Assembly (NCBI RefSeq): GCF_905171775.1
Contig: NC_053492.1
Span: forward strand, 326,704,720-326,768,719
Direction: 5' to 3'
Origin: Rana temporaria
Lineage: Eukaryota > Chordata > Amphibia > Anura > Ranidae
Length of the DNA stretch: 64,000 nucleotides
Shown here: positions 53,677 through 62,229 of the stretch, in pieces
How the letters are laid out: each line of letters opens with the position of its first letter
Position numbering within the stretch: the stretch's first letter is position 1
Made by a program: the position numbers and the translations under genes
Notes under the pieces: generated by a model
Told to the model about the DNA's origin: nothing
The model's database searches: none
Seen by the model: the letters and a program-made list of their open reading frames with translations, nothing else

Positions 53677-55057
53677 CAGTAGCGATCAAAAGTTTGGGCA
53701 CCCCAGGTAAAAATTTGTATTAATGTGCATAACGAAGCCAAGGAAAGATGGAAAAATCTCAAAGGCATCAAATTACAGATTAGACATTCTTATAATATGT
53801 CAAAAAAAGTTAGCTTTTATTTCCATCATTTACACTTTCAAAATTACAAAAAACAAAAAAATGGTGTCTGCAAAAGTTTGGGCACCCTGCAGATATTATA
53901 GCATGCACTGGCCCCTTTGCAAAGCTGAGACCTGCCAGTGTCATGGATTGTTCTCAATCATCGTCTGGGAAGACCAGGTGATGTCAATCTCAAATGTTTT
54001 AAATGCCCAGACTCATCTGACCTTGCCCCAACAATCAGCACCATGGGTTCTTCTAAGCAGTTGTCTAGAAAATTGAAACTGAAAATAGTTTGACGCTCAC
54101 AAAGCTGGAGAAGTCTATAAGAAGATAGAAAAGCGTTTTCAGATGTCAATATCCTCTGTTCGGAATGTAATTAAGAAATGGCAGTCATCAGGAACAGTGG
54201 AAGTTAAAGTAAGATCTGGAAGACCAAGAAAAATATCAGACAGAACAGCTTGCAGGATTGTGAGAAAAGCAATTCAAAATCCACGTTTGACTGCACGATT
54301 CCTCCAGAAAGATCTGTCAGACACTGGAGTTGTGGTACACTATTCCACTATAAAGAGATACTTGCACAAATATAGTCTTCATGGAAGAGTCATCAGAAGA
54401 AAACCTCTTCTACGTCCTCACCACAAAAATCAGCGTTTGAACTTTGCAAATGAACATATAGACAAGCCTGATGCATTTTGGAAACAAGTTATGTGGACCG
54501 ATGAGGTTAAAATATTACTTTTTGGCCGGAATGAGCAAAGGTACGTTTGGAGAAGAAAGGGCACAGAATTTTATGAAAAGAACCTCTGTCCAACTGTTAA
54601 GCATGGGGTGGATCAATCATGCTTTGGGGTATCATTGTAGCCATAATTGAAAATCTATGGATAGACCTTAAAAGAGCAGCGCGTGACAGACAGCCCAGAA
54701 ATCTCAAAGAACTGGAAGACTTTTGTAAGGAAGAATGGGCAAAGATACCTCAAACAAGAATTGAAAGACTCTTGGCTGGCTACAAAAAAAGTTTACAAGC
54801 TGTGATACTTGCCAAAGGGGGCAGTACAAGATATTAACTCTGCAGGGTGGCCAAACTTTTTCCGGACCCCCTTTTTTTTTTTTCTGTAATTTTGAAAGTG
54901 TAAATGATGGAAATAAAAGCTAACTTTTTTGACATATTATAAGAATGACTAATCTGTAATTTGATGCCTTTTGGAGATTTTTCCATCTTTCCTTGGCTTC
55001 GTTATGCACATTAATACAAATTTTTACCTGGGGTGCCCAAAGTTTTGATCCCCACTG
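53677..55057 (+). mobile_element. Tc1-like transposon inside ERV-B env, 1,381 bp
   Basis: Same family as 16700-18317: CAGTAGCGATCAAAAGTTTG start (two changes from the other copy) and the inverse at 55057, with TA at 53675-53676 and 55058-55059. ERV-A supplies the empty site (cttataaaggtaat at 7619). An internal deletion of about 240 bp lies at about 54640. Confidence 0.95.
54042..54836 (+). pseudogene. Tc1 transposase, internally deleted
   Basis: ATG at 54042 (MGSSKQLSRKLKLKIV), but an extra T at about 54090 shifts the frame. The main open segment 54143-54640 carries VRNVIKKWQ, GRPRKISD, the linker and D1 in MWTDEVKILLFG (about 54495). The deletion at about 54640 removes the QMDNDPKH block (D2) and joins to IIENLWIDLKRA. 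Without D2 it cannot catalyse transposition. Confidence 0.92.
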
Positions 55058-55597
55058 TATAAGGTAATCCCCCCTAATGCAAGAGGTTCATGGTTAAACT
55101 AGTCCCAGCATCTTACATCGCGGGTGATCAAGAGGATCTGATGGCGCGAGAGAAGGTAAAAAAAACATCAGGAAAAGCTAGAAGGGAATTGTTCAAAAAC
55201 TCCGACCAGGCCTGGGCATGGTTTTTCAGCTTGGATGGGGTGGGGGATTGAACTTATGAAACAATTGAATAATTCTCATCCATTGTGGATAGGATATTCA
55301 ATCAAACTGTAGAGGCTGTAAGGGAAAACTCACAGTAACAACCGCAAATCAGGACCCTTCTTTTACAGGAAAAGATGGCCCTTTATTATCTGTTAGCATC
55401 CAAGGGGGGTTTCTGTGAATTCATAGGTGAAGATTGTTGTACCTGGACTGAGGATACCAATGACAAAGTTCAGGCCCATATGGATAAGGCTAGATCCCTG
55501 CAAGGCAAATCCAAAGCTATAGCTAGTGAGGGTTGGAATCCTTTTAAGGGTTTGGGAAACTTTGGGGATTTATTTTACATTGGATCGTGGTTGTAGG

Positions 55598-55974
55598 GGT
55601 GTATATACTCATGTGATTTTTGTTTCTACTCCTTCTATATGTCGTGATGAGGTTCTCTAGTTGTCTGATTGGACGCGTGACCAGAGCCCAGAGCCCAGAG
55701 CAGATGACCACATTTTCCTCAATGAGATAAGACGCCCCAAAGCCCAACCCACGTATCAGATGCAGAGGATCGGAAATTACTACAGCTCACCATGTTGTAT
55801 CCTCCTTAAGTCAGGTCTCCTGAAGTACAGAGTCCACGTGTCAAGCCGTGTTTTCTTTTTTATGAACTCATGTGGACTGTAAGGACTGATTCATTTCCAG
55901 GTGTAAGAAAGAGATCAAGTTTCATCGAAGGACACGTGGGAGCATTTGACAAAAAGGAAGGACTGTTGTGGAAA
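55598..55974 (+). other. ERV-B env 3' end to polypurine tract
   Basis: Conserved with ERV-A 8090-8475 at nucleotide level (ctatatgtcgtgatgag, gactgattcatttccaggtg). Ends in acaaaaaggaagga (55949-55962), a polypurine-like tract 12 bp before the LTR. Confidence 0.7.
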
Positions 55975-56426
55975 TTTTATTATATAAAATTTATGTGGAC
56001 ATTTTATTCTAGGATATGTGTTTTTAGATTGTCATCTGTCTCCCTGTGTCCGATGTTTAATCGTGGAGTGCTCTAGCAGAGCGCACTTGGGTTGAATTGA
56101 GACCAGCCGTAAAAACAGTCAGTATGAAAACCTGCTTATGGGGTGGAAACGTGTTCTCTGTGTGTGTGGGCGTTTGTTGGTTTGTAGATTTGGTTTGTAG
56201 ATATCAAGCACAATGTGCTGGACTGCTCGCTTTACAATGACTATACACATTAGAGAAGTGAAGTCTGCATAACGGGAGAAACCTATTATATCTCTCTTGC
56301 GGACTTCGTTATCCCCTTATGAATACATATCTGTTTTTATAAGAGGACATTGATATCTGCCTTGTTGGTGTACTTGTACCGTATATTGACAACAGCAGTA
56401 GCAATGTCCCTGCAGATTGTCTCAAG

Positions 56427-57162
56427 TAGGGTTGTCCCGATACCACTTTTTTGAGACCGAGTACAAGTACCAATACTTTTTTTCAAGTACTCGCCGATAC
56501 CGATTACCAATACTTTTTTTTAATGTCATGTGACAGTGGTAGTATTTTTTTTACAATTTTGTACTAAATTTTTATTTTTTTTAACAGTGATTTTTTTTTT
56601 CACCTCGGAAAAGGTAGGAGCCTGGCTTAGCGGCTCCTACCTCCGCTCTCACCCCTGACAGATTGAGGGGGGAGAGCGGCACGGACGGGGGGAGAGAGAA
56701 CTGCACGGACGGACGGGGGGAGGAGAGAGAACTGCACGGACGGATGGTGAGGGGGGGGGGGTTGGAGAGAGAACTGCACGCATGTATGGGGGAGAGAGAA
56801 CTGCACGGACGGAAGGGAGAAGGGGAGGAGAGAGAGAACGGCACAGACGGACGGGGGGGAGGTGAGAGAGCTGCACGGACAGACAGGGGGAGGTGAGAGA
56901 GCTGCACGGATGGGGGAAAAACAGCACGGGGAAAGACAACAGCATGGAGGGGGGGGGAGACAACAGCACGGGGGGGGGGAAGACAACAGCACGGGAGGGG
57001 AAAGACAACAGCATGGGGGGAAAGACAGCACTGAGCACGGGGGAGAGAAGACTTGCAACTCCCCTGCCTGCCCAGGTATCGGAGCATTTCCCCCGAGTAC
57101 AAGTACTCCGGGAAATGCTCGGTATCGGTACCGATACTAGTATTGGTATCGGGACATCCCTA
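56427..57162. mobile_element. hAT-type MITE in the 3' LTR, 736 bp
   Basis: Ends TAGGGTTGTCCCGATACCA and its inverse ...GGTATCGGGACATCCCTA, flanked by perfect 8-bp duplications gtctcaag at 56419-56426 and 57163-57170. The 5' LTR is the empty site (atgtctcaagcctg at 43871). Further internal inverted repeats: gagtacaagtacc / ccgagtacaagtactcc. No transposase. Confidence 0.95.
56660..57045. repeat. Purine-rich minisatellite (gcacggacgg..gagagagaact)
   Basis: About 8-10 irregular units of roughly 30-45 bp of gcacggacggg + ggagagagaact, later gggaaagacaacagca. Minus-strand P/S/L-rich open frames up to 173 codons are products of the repeat. Confidence 0.9.
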
Positions 57163-57534
57163 GTCTCAAGCCTGTAAGAACAAGTAGATAATGTTTACTT
57201 TGAACAGTATTGAGTGGGCTCCATGCTGATTAAGATGGGGTGTGTGCACTTCCTTCCCCTTCTGTGAGTGCCCTCCCCTTTACTGTTCATCATTTCCTGT
57301 GATGTCATTTTGTATTAAGGGAAGTGATTGGCTGTTGGGGCCATCACTTCATGTTTTGTTATTCTTTTGTTTCCAATGAATAAAATAACCCAAGTGTTTG
57401 TGCTCTGCCCAGAAGCCTGAGATTCCAGCTTGAAGCAGCATCGATTCTGAATCTACCTAGTGCCATTGAAGTACTTCATATTCCTTGTACCAAAGAGCTT
57501 GATACAAACGTGCGTTTAAGCACAAAGTAATTGT

Positions 57535-57594
57535 TCACCGGGGGGGGGGGTGCCGCCAATCAAAGCTAAACTGATCAACAACTCCGATCGGCGG
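57535..57594. other. Junction filler with small hairpin
   Basis: A G12 run and gtgccgcc at 57551-57558 inverted as ggcggcac at 57589-57596. Lies between the truncated ERV-B LTR and the truncated 5' LTR of the next element. Confidence 0.6.
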
Positions 57595-57599
57595 CACTA

Positions 57600-57684
57600 C
57601 CATGCCCTTAAATATAGTTCCTGACTGGCTTGAATCACTGGAAAAACGCATTTACCACAAGAGCTAACAAACCCCCATCCCACA
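57600..57684 (+). repeat. Truncated 5' LTR (R/U5 end)
   Basis: catgcccttaaatatagttc through ccatcccaca aligns with 61657-61738, with about 5 differences. Confidence 0.85.
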
Positions 57685-57686
57685 AG

Positions 57687-57705
57687 TGGTGGAGAATGTG
57701 GGCAC
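57687..57705 (+). other. Primer-binding site candidate
   Basis: tggtggagaatgtgggcac starts two bases after the LTR end and begins TGG as expected for pairing with a tRNA CCA end. The tRNA is not identified. Confidence 0.6.
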
Positions 57706-57870
57706 AAGACGGTGGAATCCGGATCCTTGCTCCACAGCGAGTTCAGGTCAAGAACTGTTGGCTGTGTGTGGAAGTGCAGCCAGGTAAAAGGCATTGTGTG
57801 TTGCAGGTAGTATACCTGTGAACGAAAAGTCAATTTTTTTTCTGCGGTGAACTGCTGCTAGCTGTGTGAG

Positions 57871-60325
57871 ATGTCTCCACCTAGGAGGGCCAGTCCAGAA
57901 GGCCTAGTGATGTATGAGACAGTAAATGGATGGTCCAAGCGGAATCGCAAAGAGTGGGATGCAGTGCAAGAGGCTGTGATCTTGGCCTCTGATTATGTGC
58001 AACCCATGTTGCCTACAGAGGAGGTTGGGGACTTCCTGCTAAGATTTGAAAGAGTTGCTGTAAAAAGAAAATGTCCTAGGGACTGGTGGCCAAAATTGCT
58101 GCAAACCTTATTACGGATAGAGTTCCGGTCGGTTTACCATTTGATGGATGGGGACCAGGATGACGACCACGAGTTTAAAGAGGAAATCCTTCTCAGAGGA
58201 GAGTTCCATCGTATCATGATCCTCCAGAAATGCTCCAGGATGGGAGAAGTGTCACCGGAAGACCTAGATTTTGGAAATCCATAGAAATGCAAGGTTTTCT
58301 GTCATGGCCGCTTAGGGGATGTGGTCAGCCCAGAAAGGAGGGCACATCAGCCTGAATCCTGCATTAGGTATAGCCAACCAGATTTGGAGTGCAAGTCTGT
58401 GGTTACCCCTAGCAACAGGGATCTTGTGTTACCTACAAGGGGTGTCAGTGTCAGTGGGTCCAGAAAGGCTGCAGTTTTGCTCCATGCCCACATGGGGGAG
58501 TCAGCCCGTGGAGACACCACGCATGTGATCAGCAGAAGGTGTAAAAATAGACTTGCTGCAGTGTGCTACCCAGAGCAATGGGGAGACACAGGTTAAAACC
58601 CAGCTTGCAGCAAGGTCAAGGACTGAAAAGGACATATGGACTCTGTGTGCACCTAAGGTAATCCAGCAGAGTGCTGGGAGAGATGTGCTAGGGGTGACCA
58701 AATCAGTTGCTGTGCCATGTTCCCCAGCGACAGTGACAGGTGTTGCAGAGTTGCCCAGGGAAAGCGCCAAGGGTGGTGTGCTGAGTGGCATGCAGGGTGC
58801 CATGCGTTATGACAAAAGACAGCCTGATAATGCTTATAACACTGCTATGTTTGTGAATGCTGACGATGGAGATATTGCTGGTATGTGCACTTATGTTGGT
58901 GATGTGTTCACTAATAATGAGGGAGTGGGGATGTCTCCCTTGGCAACCAGAAGCAGAACCACAGTGTTGTCCATGGAAATCTCTGGGGGTCTCCAGATGA
59001 TGGAGCCAGAGATTGTCCAGGACAGCCCTGATATTGCTCTGGTGGAACAGACTGGGTCCACACCATGCAATGAGAGTTTGTGTGAGCAGTCAACTCACCC
59101 TATGTGTAAACCAGCTGGTGAAGGGTTAAGTCAGATGGCCAAAGTTGAAGGTACACAGCTGAGTGCGTTAGCGCTCCCAGAGCAAGGTGGTGATGCTGTA
59201 TTGCAGCCCGCCTTGTTTGATGAAGAATTAGCTAAGAGTAAAAGAATGTTGTCAAAATGTGATTTCTATAGAACTGACAAAGTTACTGTTTGTGCTGCAG
59301 AATCCCAGGTGCCTCCAACAGCAGGTGATGAGGTACTGCTAAGCCCTCATAATGAAAACACAACAGATTGGAACAGTTGGGCCAAACAATTACTAGCCAT
59401 GTTAGACAAGGCTATGTTGGGCGACAGGGTTGTGAACACAACCACTGCTATGCCAGACAGGGAGATTGCAGAGTGACTGATGGTTGACGGTGCGTTGGTC
59501 CCTGCAAGGGTTGTTTCCCTCCAGTCGGAAGGACCAGATCAGGGCGCATACATGGCAGATGTGGTGTTCACAGCCCAGCTGCTGCATGTCAAGTGTCAAG
59601 GTGACAATGTAACAAATGTTGATTTGCAGGAGCTCATTGTTGTGTTGGAAGGGATGAGTGTGAGACATGCATCTGACAGTGTTCCAGGGGAGCATCAGGC
59701 TGTGATGGCTACCGCCAGTGAGGTGGAGGCCCCTTTAAATGTCTCGGCCCCTCAAGCTGCAGTGAATGAGCCCCTCCATGTCTCCGATAAGGTTAAGGTC
59801 CCCAAAAATGTTTTGCATATTTCTGTGAAGTGTGTAGAAATTGCAGATGTGCTAGTGGAACCGCTTGAAAGGGTGAAAGCACAGTCCTTGTATACCTGGC
59901 TGCCTCCATTACAGTCGGATGTGGTGGTGCTGTGTGGCACCAATGGATGGAGCCAGGTAGTACAACCTGTGCCGGTTAAAATTAATCACCAGTGGAACTG
60001 GTTGGTACAGTGTTTTCTAATAGTGTGGCAAGTGATCTCCCGGTTTCCTGTGAGGGTGCTTCTGGATACGGTTCAGTACGGAAGACGCTTTGGGGGGCTG
60101 CTGGAGACATCAGAGGTCTCTCCGCCTGATGCGGTGATGGACATGTCTGCTGGTGCGGTCCGGGGTGCGGCTGAGCAGAGATTAGTAAATGGCACAGATA
60201 CTGCCTCATCCGCTAGACCTCCTAAGAAGGAAGGGCCAGATATGGGTGTGGCAAAAAGCAGAGATTCTGTCTGTTACCTGCAAAGAGGTACAAGCTGGGG
60301 TACCCGGAGATGCTCTCAAATATAG
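57871..60325 (+). pseudogene. Gag-like ORF with SCAN-like domain, zinc-knuckle relic and long unknown region
   Basis: Starts at ATG 57871. Residues about 45-120 (GDFLLRFERVAVKRKCPRDW, then WPKLLQTLLRIEF and EEILLRGEFHR) resemble the SCAN/capsid domain of Gypsy elements. After a TAG at 58282 the same frame continues KCKVFCHGRLGDVVS, a decayed CCHC knuckle. Frame 1 shifts to frame 2 near 58570, and frame 2 then stays open to 60325 with a single TGA at 59474. This region of about 590 codons is acidic in places, rich in V/A/E, with a hydrophobic stretch LVQCFLIVWQVI near 60005. I recognise no family for it. Alternative: a decayed pol or env too diverged to see, but no catalytic motif supports that. 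Confidence 0.7.
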
Positions 60326-61067
60326 TATGGAGAGGAACAAAAATTGTAACATGGAAACATGTGAGCTGGCAAAGGTGGGTACTGCTAGAAATGGGTCATG
60401 CTTTGTTCAATGTCAGTTGTTAGAAGACAGAGATTTGGACAACAGGTGAAGTGAAGCCTTGTGAAGGTCTCATAGGGGATAGCTGTTCACCTGTGTGTTG
60501 TCCCTCCTTGGGCCTGGCCCTAACCAACCCCGAGCAAGAAAGAACTGACTGTATTGGTAATTGGAGAAATGGTGACTTATTACTGAATGATAATGTAAAT
60601 AATGGCCTGGATATGAAAATGGATAATTTCTTGGAAAATTAGCGTGATACACAGATGATGAGCTCTGGGGTGTTGGTGGTCAAGAGCAATGGCAAAGGAG
60701 TTGGTAAACCAAAGGGACCTATTGTGATGGGGAAAACGGCTACCAGTGAAGGAAAAGGTGGTTCCTCATCAGGGGTAGTGTCTGGAGCAGGTTCCCTACA
60801 GAATCCGGAAACTGAGTTTAAAGGAAGTAGCAGGAAAGGCAGGGGCCGCCAGAAAATAAATGTGAGCTCAGGAACCCCAAGGAGAGAGGGAGTAGGCTGA
60901 GAATACCGAACTGTAGGACACCGTTGCGATCCAGGGTAGGGCGTGCCTGGAAACGCACCCGAAAAAGAGATTGGGCCTATGCAGTGAACAGCTGGCACAG
61001 AGGTGCCCCAATCAAGGATTTGGGCTGGTGTGTTCCACCCCCTTCGAGTTCAAAACAAGGGGGGATA
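60326..61067 (+). pseudogene. Continuation of unknown coding region, then 3' non-coding and PPT
   Basis: Open pieces in frames 0 (to 60449), 1 (60451-60642 and 60655-60900) and 0 (60924-61157). The 60655-60900 piece is Gly/Ser/Lys-rich (GKGVGKPKGPIVMGKT). The last piece has RAWKRTRKRDWAYAVNSWHR, basic and tail-like. caaaacaaggggggata at 61051-61067 is the likely polypurine tract. Confidence 0.5.
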
Positions 61068-61738
61068 TGTGACAGTAGGAGCTACTGTCAAGGAAAACGG
61101 ACAGTTTGCTGGACACAGGATATGCACATTTGCGAGGTGCAAGACTACAGAGCGTAGATGTGGACTGGAGAAGACTGCTTTTGCAGGTTTCTCCAGGCTT
61201 TGGTATTTTGTCATGGGGCTCTGTAGTTTGGAGATTCCACAGTGTCTTGGGTGGGACATGATATCCAACCCTGTATCCAGACTTTGTTGATTACCAGCAG
61301 GGTGTGTGCTCAGGTGAGCACAGCCCTTATATTGAGTGTATGGGAAGACCTCATGGCTCCCAGTTGGAGACGGCTCCACACCAAGAGACAGGAGGTCATC
61401 AGGAGTCAGAGAGGCTGTAGGAGACAGCCAGAATGTTGGTGACTGCAAGAGGCAGAGCTGTGGATGCTAAAGGGAAGCCGTCTACTTTGAGGGGTCCGGT
61501 GGTCTGGGTGACCTGGATAAAGTGCAGAAGTACTGCTACAGATACTGCCAGGTGGGCTAACATGTTCTGTTCTGTGTATTTGATGGAGAAGAACCCCTGC
61601 ACAAGAAACCTTTGTTTGGACTTTTATTTTGCCTTTTTAATAAAAATGGGCTACCATGCCCTTAAATATAGTTCCTGACTGGCTTAAATCGCTGGAAAAA
61701 CGCATCTACCACGAGAGCTAACAAACCCCCATTCCACA
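61068..61738 (+). repeat. 3' LTR, 671 bp
   Basis: Starts TGTGACAGTAGGAGC and ends CATTCCACA. AATAAA at 61639-61644 and an R/U5 end matching the 5' remnant. tgtgctcaggtgagcac at 61306-61321 is a small palindrome. Confidence 0.82.
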
Positions 61739-61800
61739 ATATATATATATATACATACATACATACATACATACATACATACAATCATACACACACTTTA
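61739..61800. repeat. (TA)n / (CATA)n microsatellite
   Basis: About 8 TA units followed by 8 catacata-type units. Confidence 0.95.
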
Positions 61801-62229
61801 TACAGTTGCAAGAAAAATTATGTGAACCCTTTTGGAATGATATGGATTTCTGCACAAATTGGTCATAAAATGTGATCTGATTTTCATCTAAGATACAAAA
61901 AATATACAATTACAGTCTGCTTAAACTAATGAAACACAAAGAATTAAATGTTACCATGTTTTTATTGAACACACCATGTAAACATTAACAGTGCAGGTGG
62001 AAAAAAGTATGTGAACCCCTAGACAAATGACATCTCCAAGAGCTAATTGGAGAGAGGTGTCAGCCAACTGGAGTCCAATCAATGTGATGAGATTGGAGGT
62101 GTTGGTTGCAGCTGCCCTGCAATATAAAAAACAAAACAAAAAAAAAAACGCACCAATTCTGGGTTTGCTTTTTACAAGAAGCATTGCCTGATGTAAATGA
62201 TGCCTCGCACAAAAGAGCTCTCAAGACCT

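Larger units (their letters stand above)
53044..55597 (+). pseudogene. ERV-B env (SU and TM remnants)
   Basis: SU opens at 53044 with a hydrophobic signal-like MRSIFFIYSFSLVYF and has a C-W-V-C motif at 53170-53181, as in gammaretroviral SU. A frame change near 53455 leads to VFFNNTNRPDYICW and several Cys. The Tc1 at 53677-55057 interrupts. After it, TM remnants carry LLASKGGFCEF...CC with C-x6-CC at 55414 and 55435-55440, the disulfide motif of class I TM, and a following NDKVQAHMDKARSLQ helix. The fusion peptide and membrane anchor are not intact. Confidence 0.85.
43450..57534 (+). mobile_element. Endogenous retrovirus copy B (ERV-B) with two LTRs
   Basis: LTRs at 43450-44354 and 55975-57534 bracket leader, gag, pro, pol and env remnants in retroviral order. 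SU with a C-W-V-C motif, TM with C-x6-CC, a single-knuckle nucleocapsid and gag in frame 1 versus pro-pol in frame 2 place it with class I (gamma/epsilon-like) retroviruses. All genes are broken. It is interrupted by a Penelope-like element (45888-47560), an LTR-like segment (48436-49009), a Tc1 (53677-55057) and a hAT (56427-57162). The LTRs differ from each other at many positions, so the insertion is old. Confidence 0.9.
55975..57534 (+). repeat. ERV-B 3' LTR, interrupted by a hAT
   Basis: Aligned to 43450-44271 with point differences and small indels (for example an extra tttggtttgtaga at 56187 and a duplicated-like ccctgcagattg before the hAT). AATAAA at about 57379. The alignment ends at aattgtt (57534), where unrelated G-rich sequence begins, so U5 is truncated. 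Confidence 0.88.
57595..61738 (+). mobile_element. LTR retroelement without visible polymerase, 4.14 kb
   Basis: 3' LTR 61068-61738; the last 85 bp of the same LTR at 57600-57684 represent a truncated 5' LTR. Primer-binding site directly after it (57687-57705) and a polypurine tract before the 3' LTR (61052-61065). The interior holds a gag-like ORF with a SCAN-like capsid segment and a degenerate zinc knuckle, followed by about 2 kb of open frame of unknown function. No RT, RNase H, integrase or protease motif was found in any frame, so it appears to be a non-autonomous element. Confidence 0.8.

Noticed and set aside
56581..57102. 173-codon proline/serine-rich minus-strand ORF
   Set aside because: Three overlapping frames are open because the sequence is a low-complexity purine minisatellite inside a hAT MITE.
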